Of a stretch of 37,615 bases of DNA, positions 9,262-16,010 are shown piece by piece; within the stretch, counting starts at the first letter, position 1; each line of letters starts with the position of its first letter. The stretch covers positions 1 through 37,615 of the forward strand of contig CAIOYY010000031.1 in the NCBI GenBank assembly GCA_903862715.1. The letters run 5' to 3'. Both the position numbers and the translations under genes were made by a program. Below the pieces are notes generated by a model. It had not been told where the DNA came from, did not search any database, and was given only the letters and a program-made list of their open reading frames with translations. Source of the DNA: an uncultured Alphaproteobacteria bacterium (GTDB taxonomy: Bacteria; Pseudomonadota; Alphaproteobacteria; Micropepsales; Micropepsaceae).

Positions 9262-10611
9262 TTAAAGAATGCGGTAAAGCGCCATCCCTTCATTGTCGCC
9301 AAGGCTGGCCAGCGGGATGAAATGTTCGTCCCAGCCGTTGCCCTTACGATGCAGAGGCATCGGCACAGAAGAGTCGCAGAGTATCTTCCATTCGGCGAAG
9401 AGCGGGTTACTGAGCGTGACATCCAGGTTCAGTTCGATGAAGCGCGGATCGCCATACAGAGTGTGATCGATGATGGTACCGTTTTCTTCGAACCTTTCGT
9501 GTTCATAAAGCGCCGCGCGCCTTGCCGTGCAGTCGGTTACTATACTGCTTATCCAATAGCTGCCTTCCGCGATGTCCAGTTCATCTCCGCCATTCACCCA
9601 CAAACTGCGCACATCCACGGTGGTGCGTGCGCCGAAGCGTTCGATGGAGCTCATGCGAAGATATTGCGCCTGATCGCTTTGGAGGTCGAAGATCGTCCAT
9701 TCGTCATGCGAGCTTCGTACGGCATCAATGTCGGTAGCGGGTTGCGGTGACGCAACGGATACCGAGCCGCTGCTGAAGGCAGGCAGCGCCGCGCCGCATG
9801 ATCCGGTCAGGCAGACAATGCTTTCCAGGGAAGCATATTTGTAGGGACGCTGTGCGTTCTCCGTCGCAGCGCGTACGTCGCGGGTGACAAGCGCGAACAT
9901 GTCATCAATCGAAATGGGTTCGCGCATGTGACGAAGAAGCGCTTCGGCAAAGGGGCTATGTTCTCCATCGCCGTCCAGCGCCACGGCGCCGGAGTCGGTC
10001 GCATAGGCGATGAAAATGCCGCCGCCCGGATCCGGCAGGACGTTGCTGCTGATAGGCGGCGCCAGGCCGCGGGTCACGCCGCCTCGCCCCGCCGCAAAAC
10101 TCTGCACCAGGGCCGGGTTGTCGCGGCAAGCATCGAGGAACACCACTTTTGTCTTAGCCTGAAGGCCATTCACCAGATCATCGACCTTGAACCCCGTCAG
10201 CAGAATGTCGCTTTCCCGCTCCGGGATGCGCATATCGGTGGGGAGGAGATAATTTTCGCCGCCCACCTGTGCGCCGTGCCCGGCATAGTAGACGAGTGCC
10301 AGCGCGGCGGTGGCGGATGAGCTGGCAAAGCTGCGGATTTCCCGGCGCATTGTGATTTCATCGGCATCCGTCACAAGGCGGACGGCGTAACCTAGATCTT
10401 CCAGCGTTGCAGCCATCGCCCGCGCATCCGTAGCGGCATTGGTGAGCGTGCCGAGCATTTCATAACGGGAGTTGCCGATGACCAGCGCTGCGCGCTCCGG
10501 CGGCATAGCCGCCCGAGCCACGCTTGTCAGGAGAAATGTGCAGGAGACCAAGGCAAGACAGACGAGGGCGAGCGTTGCGCCCGGCCACGCGCGCGGGATC
10601 AGGTTTGGCAT
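9262..10611 (-). CDS. Exported caspase-like (peptidase C14) protein
   Basis: A 449-residue caspase-family cysteine protease with an N-terminal signal sequence (hydrophobic residues about 11-32, SVARA cleavage site; Cys24 in LALVSC could alternatively be a lipobox). The caspase fold spans about residues 38-275. It starts RAALVIGNSRYE and contains the catalytic dyad His112 (YYAGHGAQVGGENYLLP) and Cys162 (VFLDACRDNP). A C-terminal domain from about 305 to 430 resembles the surface-adhesin-E-like beta domains often attached to exported proteins. It is first in a minus-strand operon with the trypsin-like protease. Relatives in other bacteria act in regulated proteolysis or conflict systems, but export argues for a periplasmic or surface role. 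The frame stops at TAA and continues in frame into the next feature, suggesting truncation. No good Shine-Dalgarno is visible before the ATG at 10611. Confidence 0.87.
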   Translation of the reverse strand: MPNLIPRAWPGATLALVCLALVSCTFLLTSVARAAMPPERAALVIGNSRYEMLGTLTNAATDARAMAATLEDLGYAVRLVTDADEITMRREIRSFASSSATAALALVYYAGHGAQVGGENYLLPTDMRIPERESDILLTGFKVDDLVNGLQAKTKVVFLDACRDNPALVQSFAAGRGGVTRGLAPPISSNVLPDPGGGIFIAYATDSGAVALDGDGEHSPFAEALLRHMREPISIDDMFALVTRDVRAATENAQRPYKYASLESIVCLTGSCGAALPAFSSGSVSVASPQPATDIDAVRSSHDEWTIFDLQSDQAQYLRMSSIERFGARTTVDVRSLWVNGGDELDIAEGSYWISSIVTDCTARRAALYEHERFEENGTIIDHTLYGDPRFIELNLDVTLSNPLFAEWKILCDSSVPMPLHRKGNGWDEHFIPLASLGDNEGMALYRIL

Positions 10612-10827
10612 CTGGGTTTGGCGGGCCCCCCGCTTCTCGACGGTTCAATAGCGCCTGAAACGCCGTTGAAAATCAAACGGGAAGCCGGAAGCTTCACGAA
10701 TTTTCTGCTGGCGCAGCCTAAATTGCTGCACCGCCGCAAGCTTGGATTCTTGCAGTCGCATGGAGGGAGATGTATTTCCACGCTGCGTCGGGGCGCCAAG
10801 GTTTTTCACAGACTTTGGTGGCTGGGC

Positions 10828-10873
10828 GCCGGTACTGGCATTCGCCAGTAGCCGGTACTCGCATTCACCAGTA
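10828..10873. repeat. Tandem 23-bp repeat upstream of the DUF6152 cassette
   Basis: Two adjacent 23-base units (10828-10850 and 10851-10873) agree at 21 positions. Each runs GCCGGTACT, one variable base, GCATTC, one variable base, CCAGTA. The first unit contains a perfect hairpin TACTGGC-ATTC-GCCAGTA. A further partial GCCGGTA follows at about 10891. The repeat lies in the 370-base gene-free gap between the divergent caspase and DUF6152 genes, so it may be a regulator-binding array. The rest of that gap shows no gene. Confidence 0.7.
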
Positions 10874-10926
10874 AGTGATGAATGTCAGAAGCCGGTAGGC
10901 CGTAATTGCCCCGCTTTCTAATAGGA

Positions 10927-10954
10927 TTGAGGGGGGTATGTTTCATGATATGCT
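10927..10954 (+). promoter_or_regulatory. Candidate sigma70-type promoter for the DUF6152 cassette
   Basis: TTGAGG and TATGCT separated by 16 bases, about 29 bases before the start codon at 10983. This is a pattern match only. Confidence 0.3.
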
Positions 10955-10982
10955 CTTTTGAATGCTTCGGATGGAGTTACCA

Positions 10983-11369
10983 ATGATGACTTCCAAGACA
11001 GTAGGTTTCGCCGGATTAGGACTGGCCTTGTTCGCCGTACCGGCATTCGGACATCACTCGCATGCGATGTTCGACGATCAAAAGACGATGGTTCTGGAAG
11101 GCACCGTTGAGGAATTCGAATGGACCAACCCGCATAGCTGGCTCCAAGTGAATGTCGTCAATGAAGCGGGCGAGACCGTAGAGTGGTCCCTGGAAATGGG
11201 CTCTCCCGCGAATCTTTCGCGCGATGGCTGGCGCCCGCGTACGCTGGTTTCCGGCGATGCGGTGACCGTCACCATTCATCCGCTGAAAGACGGCAATCCG
11301 GGTGGTGCGCTGGTTGCGGTGAAGCTGCCAGACGGCAGCACGATGGGCGACGACGAGTACACCAATTAG
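10983..11369 (+). CDS. DUF6152 family secreted protein
   Basis: A 128-residue exported protein. The ATG at 10983 is chosen because GGAG lies 6 bases upstream; an earlier ATG at 10962 has no ribosome site. A signal peptide ends near PAFGHH. The mature part has the family hallmarks: HHSHAMFD at the new N-terminus, EFEWTNPHSWLQV, a Trp-Ser-Leu-Glu strand, SRDGWRP, GDAVTVTIHPLKDG and GGALV. The His-rich N-terminus suggests metal or haem binding, but no function is established. It is first in a run of three genes, with gaps of 45 and 23 bases, before a terminator. A paralogue lies at 25423-25797 on the other strand. Confidence 0.85.
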   Translation: MMTSKTVGFAGLGLALFAVPAFGHHSHAMFDDQKTMVLEGTVEEFEWTNPHSWLQVNVVNEAGETVEWSLEMGSPANLSRDGWRPRTLVSGDAVTVTIHPLKDGNPGGALVAVKLPDGSTMGDDEYTN

Positions 11370-11414
11370 AAAATCATGCCCCCGAACATTCGGGCGGTTG
11401 GGAGGAGTTTATCA

Positions 11415-12284
11415 ATGATTGAGACTGCGATGACGGGCGGGAAAATTTCCCGGCCCCTGTCGGCAATTCGCTCTGGCTTGGCCGTATCGGTCTTCCTGAC
11501 GGCGAATTGCTTGGCTTCCGCTGCCTTTGCCGTGGAAGCTCCTGAAGGCGAGGGCGCTGCGGCGCCGAACCCGCCTATCAGCCAGCAAGCGGCATCGCAG
11601 CGCGGCACGACGGTCGGACCGATCTATACGCCGCCCGCCGACGCAGACATCACCGGTGTCTGGTGGACAGAGCGTTACGACCCTGTGGTTCAGATCGAAG
11701 GTGGCGGCCCCATTCCCTATAATGAGGAAGGTGCGGCGGCCTACGAAGAGATAAAAGCCGGCATCGCCGATGGCTCCGAGACCGACGAAGCGCGCAGGGT
11801 GTGCGTTCCGGACGGATTGCCGCGCATTCTCTCCAATCCCTATCCGTTCCAGATCATTGAAACGCCCGGGCAGGTGACGTTCGTATACGAACTCAACCAC
11901 GTCATCCGTCCGATCAAACTCGACGTGCCGCAGGTCGATGCCGATACGCTCGAAATTTTCCCGTATTACATGGGGCATTCGATTGGTCATTGGGAAGGCG
12001 ACACGCTCGTGATCGAGAGCGCCGGATTCAATGAACGCACCTGGCTGGATTCCACCGGCGCGCCGTCGAGCTGGCAGAAAACCACGACGGAACGCGTGCG
12101 CAAGCTCGAAGATGGAAGGCTGGAGATCGTCATCGAAGTGAATGACCCGCTCTACCTCTCGGAGCCGTTTACCGCGCGTTACACCTACACCAAGCACGAC
12201 GATGTGCGGTTGCAGGATTATAATTGCGGCGACGAGCATCGCGACATTTCCCACATTCCCGGTGTCGTTCGTCCGCAGCAATAA
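11415..12284 (+). CDS. Secreted protein of unknown function, DUF6152-linked paralogue A
   Basis: A 289-residue exported protein. The ATG at 11415 has GGGAGGAG 7 bases upstream and gives a signal peptide ending near ASAAFAVEA. The core has features shared with the next gene: a conserved Cys-Val-Pro near RRVCVPDGLPRIL, a Pro-x-Gln-Ile-Ile-Glu-Thr-Pro stretch, then GHSIGHWEGDTLVIES with a downstream TERV and a paired-strand C-terminus ending QDYNCGDEH. This looks like an all-beta protein with a possible disulfide (Cys-Val-Pro and Tyr-Asn-Cys). I know the sequence type only as an uncharacterised exported family found beside DUF6152 genes. It is probably co-transcribed with its neighbours. Confidence 0.8.
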   Translation: MIETAMTGGKISRPLSAIRSGLAVSVFLTANCLASAAFAVEAPEGEGAAAPNPPISQQAASQRGTTVGPIYTPPADADITGVWWTERYDPVVQIEGGGPIPYNEEGAAAYEEIKAGIADGSETDEARRVCVPDGLPRILSNPYPFQIIETPGQVTFVYELNHVIRPIKLDVPQVDADTLEIFPYYMGHSIGHWEGDTLVIESAGFNERTWLDSTGAPSSWQKTTTERVRKLEDGRLEIVIEVNDPLYLSEPFTARYTYTKHDDVRLQDYNCGDEHRDISHIPGVVRPQQ

Positions 12285-12307
12285 GCGGAACGTCGAAGGA
12301 GTTGAGT

Positions 12308-13141
12308 ATGCGTAAGTTCACGTCGAACCGCACCGCGGCGCTTACCGGCGCTGCGGTGTGTGCGGCTTTTTTGGCGTGGCCGGTGGCTGCTCCTGCGCAA
12401 TCGCAAGCAGCTTCCGCCGTGCCGAATTTTTCCGGCAATTGGGAGCGGGCGCGTCCGCTGCCATCGACATTCCTTCTTCCTGGACGCGATGTTCCCGGGC
12501 CTGTATGGGACCCACAGGATCATAATGAAGGCGGCGTGTTATGGATTGGCGATTACACCAATCCCATTCTCAAGCCGCATGCGGCAGAGGCCGTAAAGGC
12601 ACGCAATGAATTCATCACCAATGGTGGTGAGGACCTGCCGCCTTATTCACTGTGTTGGCCGTCGGGCGTTCCGCAGGTCCTGAACATGCGTGAACCCGTG
12701 CAGCTGCTGCAGACACCGAACGAAATAACGATCATTTATCAGCGCGATCATCAGGTGCGCCGTGTGGCGTTGAACCAGGCCCTTCCGGAAAATCCGGACC
12801 GGAGCTGGTATGGCCAGTCGGTCGGTCACTATGAAGGCGACACGCTGGTCGTGACGACCATCGGACAGAATGACCGTACCGAAATCGACAAATTCGGAAC
12901 GCCGCATAGCGACCATCTGCGGGTCGTGGAACGTTATACGGTCGATCCCGACGGGAACGGCATGACGGTCGAATTTATGGTGGAAGATCCGGAAACTTTC
13001 ACGACGCCGTGGTACGGCATCGCGACCTATTCCCGGGATACTGGCCCCTTCGAGGAAGTGGTCTGCGCCGAAAACAATAAAAATGCGTCCACCGGCAGGG
13101 ACTATCCGATTCCGATCCACGACGGACCGTCCGACTTCTGA
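12308..13141 (+). CDS. Secreted protein of unknown function, DUF6152-linked paralogue B
   Basis: A 277-residue exported protein. The ATG at 12308 is preceded by AAGGAG with 6-base spacing. The signal peptide ends near APAQSQA. The mature protein begins NFSGNWERARPLP and shares the order of motifs with the preceding gene: Cys-x-Pro-x-Gly-x-Pro (YSLCWPSGVPQVL), QLLQTPNEITIIYQ, SVGHYEGDTLVVTT, a variable VERYTV strand, and a C-terminal Val-Cys (EEVVCAENN). The two are therefore diverged duplicates. No enzymatic motif is evident. It is the last gene of the three-gene unit, with a strong terminator 20 bases downstream. Confidence 0.8.
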   Translation: MRKFTSNRTAALTGAAVCAAFLAWPVAAPAQSQAASAVPNFSGNWERARPLPSTFLLPGRDVPGPVWDPQDHNEGGVLWIGDYTNPILKPHAAEAVKARNEFITNGGEDLPPYSLCWPSGVPQVLNMREPVQLLQTPNEITIIYQRDHQVRRVALNQALPENPDRSWYGQSVGHYEGDTLVVTTIGQNDRTEIDKFGTPHSDHLRVVERYTVDPDGNGMTVEFMVEDPETFTTPWYGIATYSRDTGPFEEVVCAENNKNASTGRDYPIPIHDGPSDF

Positions 13142-13160
13142 ACGCAGTTGTGACTTGCTC

Positions 13161-13187
13161 AAAACCCCGCTGGAAAGGCGGGGTTTT
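13161..13187 (+). terminator. Rho-independent terminator after paralogue B
   Basis: A perfect 10-bp stem AAAACCCCGC/GCGGGGTTTT with a 7-base loop; the T run forms the end of the stem. It separates the three-gene unit from the following lipoprotein gene. Confidence 0.85.
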
Positions 13188-13206
13188 GTCGTTCCGGGGC
13201 GACGGA

Positions 13207-13234
13207 TTGCCCCCTTAACAATATTGTGTATTGT
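13207..13234 (+). promoter_or_regulatory. Candidate promoter with embedded palindrome
   Basis: TTGCCC and TATTGT with a 16-base spacer. The spacer contains the perfect 10-bp palindrome ACAATATTGT (13218-13227), positioned where a repressor would block RNA polymerase. It lies after the terminator and 86 bases before the lipoprotein start codon. Pattern match only. Confidence 0.4.
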
Positions 13235-13319
13235 CCGCCGATCAGGGGTCCGGCGCGCCTCCCACAACCACAAGGTGGCGGTCCGGAATTTGGCGCGAAG
13301 CCAAGCCAGGGAGATCGCA

Positions 13320-15053
13320 ATGCGCGCAACCATAAAATACGCCACGCTCGCCAGCATCATCGGTGTTCTTGCCCTTACGGGCTGCCAGCAGCAGGCCGAA
13401 ACGGACGCAGCAGCGACCGGTGAACAGGCAGAGCAGGCGGCATCTGACGGAGCGGCGGATGTCGCTATCGAGAATGCTGCCCTGACCGGCATCGTATCGT
13501 CGGAAGAGGAAGGGGCGATGGGCGGCGTGCTCGTCAGCGCCAAGCTGGAGGGTTCGACCATTCAGACGACGGTCGTCACCGATCCTACCGGCCGTTTTGT
13601 GTTTCCTGCCGATCGTCTCGAACCTGGCACCTACACGATGCAAATTCGCGCGACCGGTTACAATCTGCGCGGCCCGCGCACGGTCGATGTTGCAGGCGGC
13701 GGCGCGACCAATGCCGACCTCGCGCTGCGTCCCACAGGAAACCTTGCCGCGCAGCTCACCAATGCCGAATGGCTGATGAGCATGCCTGGCACCGACCAGC
13801 AGAAAGCATTTCTTGGCGGCTGCATGAATTGCCACGAACTCAATGTCATCACCGGCTCGGTTCACCAGAAGGACGAATTCGCCCGTCTCATTCCGTTGAT
13901 GGGCACTTATTATCCGGGCAGCCGTCCGGGTCGTAAGCAGGTTCTGCCTCTGGGACCGCGCGGCAATCGCGGCGTGCAGGATGCGGCCGTCATTGATATG
14001 GCTTCGAGCTTTCTTGAAACCATCAATCTGCGCCCGGATGGCACCTATCCGTATGAACTGAAGACGCTGCCACGTCCCGAAGGCCGCGCGACGCAGATGA
14101 TCGTGACGTCTTACGATCTTCCGCGCGTAGAGGCCGAACCGCACGACGTCATCGTGGTGAACGGCAAGATTTATTATTCCGACTTCGCCAGCATGTATAT
14201 TGGTGAGATGGACCCGGAAACCGGGGTCGTCACCGACATTGAGATACCGGTTCTAAAACCCTCCGCGCCGCAAGGCACGCTCGGGCTTCATGCCGACCGC
14301 GACGGGAACATCTGGGTTGCGCTGATGTATCAGGGCGGTCTCGCGCGGTTCAATCCGACCACGCGCGAACTGACGACCTTCCCGATTCCGATGGAATGGC
14401 AGAACGCCAGCACGCAGGAATCGATGGTGTCGCCGCGCAATTCACATGTCGACGGCTACGTCTGGACGAATGATCAGTCCGATCACACCTTCCTGCGCCT
14501 GAACGTCGCGACCGGTGAATATGAAAAACTTCCGGTCCTGCTCGACCAGGAAGGCGAGCCTATCGACGGTTATGAATTGCCGTCCGACGCCAATAACAAT
14601 CTCTGGGCGCTGGAATTCGGTGGTCGCGGAACGCGCATCGGCCGCGTGAGCGCGGAGACGGGGGAACTCACCACCTGGAAGTCGCCGTTGGGCCGTGCCC
14701 GTGCCCGCCGTGGCCAATTCGATCAGGACGGCATTCTGTGGTTTGCCGAATTCGGCACCAACGCAATCGGAAGTTTCGATCCGGCAAATGAACGCTTCCT
14801 CGAATGGCAGGTGCCGACGCCGTGGTCGTTCCCTTATGACGCCATCAAGTCGGAAACGACCGGCGAAGTGTGGACGGCGTCCATGTCGTCTGATCGGGTA
14901 ACGCGCTTCGATCCGGAAACGGGCGAATTCGTCGAATACCTGCTGCCGGACTACACCAATGTCCGCCGTGTGTTCTTCGATGATGCGACGAACTCGTTCT
15001 GGACGGGCGCCAATCACCGCAACGCCATCGTGCGTCTCGAACCGCTTGACTGA
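13320..15053 (+). CDS. Lipoprotein with carboxypeptidase-regulatory-like domain, c-type haem motif and Vgb-like beta-propeller
   Basis: A 577-residue exported lipoprotein. The ATG at 13320 has AGGGAG 6 bases upstream and gives a lipobox LALTGC (Cys22). Residues of about 52-140 form a carboxypeptidase-regulatory/CnaB-like beta-sandwich (ALTGIVSSEE, TDPTGRFVFP, LEPGTYTMQI). Cys168-x-x-Cys-His172 (GGCMNCHEL) is a single c-type haem site. Residues from about 240 to the end carry repeated propeller strands (DRDGNIWVAL, ARFNPTTREL, NNLWALEFGG, DQDGILWFAEFG, TRFDPETGEF) like virginiamycin B lyase/streptogramin-lyase-type propellers. Such fusions suggest a periplasmic redox enzyme or electron-transfer protein, possibly working with the DUF6152 proteins just upstream. 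The substrate cannot be inferred. It is followed by a strong terminator. Confidence 0.85.
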   Translation: MRATIKYATLASIIGVLALTGCQQQAETDAAATGEQAEQAASDGAADVAIENAALTGIVSSEEEGAMGGVLVSAKLEGSTIQTTVVTDPTGRFVFPADRLEPGTYTMQIRATGYNLRGPRTVDVAGGGATNADLALRPTGNLAAQLTNAEWLMSMPGTDQQKAFLGGCMNCHELNVITGSVHQKDEFARLIPLMGTYYPGSRPGRKQVLPLGPRGNRGVQDAAVIDMASSFLETINLRPDGTYPYELKTLPRPEGRATQMIVTSYDLPRVEAEPHDVIVVNGKIYYSDFASMYIGEMDPETGVVTDIEIPVLKPSAPQGTLGLHADRDGNIWVALMYQGGLARFNPTTRELTTFPIPMEWQNASTQESMVSPRNSHVDGYVWTNDQSDHTFLRLNVATGEYEKLPVLLDQEGEPIDGYELPSDANNNLWALEFGGRGTRIGRVSAETGELTTWKSPLGRARARRGQFDQDGILWFAEFGTNAIGSFDPANERFLEWQVPTPWSFPYDAIKSETTGEVWTASMSSDRVTRFDPETGEFVEYLLPDYTNVRRVFFDDATNSFWTGANHRNAIVRLEPLD

Positions 15054-15078
15054 TGCGGTTTGCGAAACGCGCAAATAA

Positions 15079-15108
15079 AAAGGCCGGCAACGCGAGTTGC
15101 CGGCCTTT
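15079..15108. terminator. Bidirectional Rho-independent terminator
   Basis: A perfect 13-bp stem AAAGGCCGGCAAC/GTTGCCGGCCTTT with a GCGA loop, A-rich on the left and T-containing on the right. It lies between the ends of two convergent genes and can serve both. Confidence 0.9.
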
Positions 15109-15137
15109 GTGTTTCAGGCGATGACGCCGAAGTCAGT

Positions 15138-15545
15138 TCAGGGAATGTAGAGATCGGACGGCGACAACATCGAGATCGGCACATAGCCCAAAGGCGTGCC
15201 GTTCTGCGCAATCTGCACCCATTCATAACCGGGAACCTTGCCGACAACTTCAACCGTCGCGCCCCGTTCCAGTTCGCCGACAACTGCGGTGTCATACACG
15301 AAGTGGTTGTTATAGACGTTGGTCGGGTTGGCGACGATGTAAGTCGTCGTTACTGGCTCGAGGTTTTCCACCACGACAAGTTCAGCCGAGGCGGCAGCGT
15401 CGGCGGCCGGTTCCGCAGGCGTCTCCGCAGGCGGGTTCTGGTTGCATGCGGCAGTACCGAAGAGCAGGGCGGCGATGGCGACGGCGCCCGCGACACGCAA
15501 GCTCATGCGCTTGGTGGCCTCATTGCGATCGTGAACGGTCTTCAT
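15138..15545 (-). CDS. SH3-domain lipoprotein
   Basis: A 135-residue exported lipoprotein. The ATG at 15545 is set by a strong AGGAGG 6 bases upstream. A lipobox LFGTAAC follows a hydrophobic segment, then a short Ala/Glu/Pro-rich linker (about residues 40-65). The C-terminal half is a bacterial SH3-type domain (NVYNNHF, ELERGATVEVVGKVPGYEWVQIAQNGTPLGYVP), the kind that binds cell-wall peptides or other envelope proteins. It is probably a small envelope factor; its partner is not visible. It ends at the shared terminator with the propeller lipoprotein. Confidence 0.82.
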   Translation of the reverse strand: MKTVHDRNEATKRMSLRVAGAVAIAALLFGTAACNQNPPAETPAEPAADAAASAELVVVENLEPVTTTYIVANPTNVYNNHFVYDTAVVGELERGATVEVVGKVPGYEWVQIAQNGTPLGYVPISMLSPSDLYIP

Positions 15546-15649
15546 TCCATTCCTCCTTGGATTTCCTTGCGCGCCGACGAACCTCATCGGCGTAGCGTTA
15601 TAGTGAGTCAATATAGCCGGAATGACCCAGCAGTTCGCGGCGAAAGCTA

Positions 15650-15707
15650 AACTAGGAAGAAAAAATGAGAAAGGGGCGCTCCCGCGGGATTTACCGGGGG
15701 GGAGCGC
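15650..15707 (-). terminator. Probable minus-strand terminator after the DUF2842 gene
   Basis: Read on the minus strand, GCGCTCC pairs with GGGAGCGC across a short G/C-rich bulge (arms at 15695-15707 and 15676-15684). A T-rich run including TTTTTT follows. The stem overlaps the stop codon of the DUF2842 gene. Confidence 0.6.
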
Positions 15708-15930
15708 TCCGACTTTCGCGTCGCGCATCGCGATTCATCCATGGCAGGGCGAGTCCGACAGGAACGATCCACAGCGTTCCGGCGGCGGCGTAGAAAAGCA
15801 GGGTCACGAGGGCGTGAGCGCCCGGCAGGATCTCGACCGCGAGGCGCATGACCAAAAGCGAGTAGATCAGAATCCAGAAAAGGGTCAGGACGGTGCCGAT
15901 CAGTTTCTTGGTTCTGGGGGAGAGGGCCAT
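15691..15930 (-). CDS. DUF2842 family small membrane protein
   Basis: A 79-residue protein with two hydrophobic helices (about residues 11-33 and 39-62), beginning MALSPRTKKLIGT and ending soon after GLALPWMNRD, the usual size and layout of DUF2842. The ATG at 15930 gives the standard family N-terminus; the frame extends upstream only with low-quality sequence. The family is characteristic of alphaproteobacteria and is commonly found near the haem a synthase gene, as here (80 bases between the two divergent starts). Function unknown; a role around respiratory-complex assembly would be inference from context. Confidence 0.82.
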   Translation of the reverse strand: MALSPRTKKLIGTVLTLFWILIYSLLVMRLAVEILPGAHALVTLLFYAAAGTLWIVPVGLALPWMNRDARRESRSAPPR

Positions 15931-16010
15931 CTCGTAAGCCTTTGCGACGCATGGACGGGGGGCGGGCGAGGGGTTATGGACCAAAGCGCCAACGCCATCC
16001 AGGTCTTAGC

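Noticed and set aside
11412-12281. 289-codon minus-strand open frame opposite secreted paralogue A
   Set aside because: Shadow of a real gene that has a signal peptide and a strong ribosome site on the plus strand.
13242-14144. 300-codon minus-strand open frame opposite the propeller lipoprotein
   Set aside because: Shadow; the plus strand encodes a lipobox, haem motif and propeller repeats.
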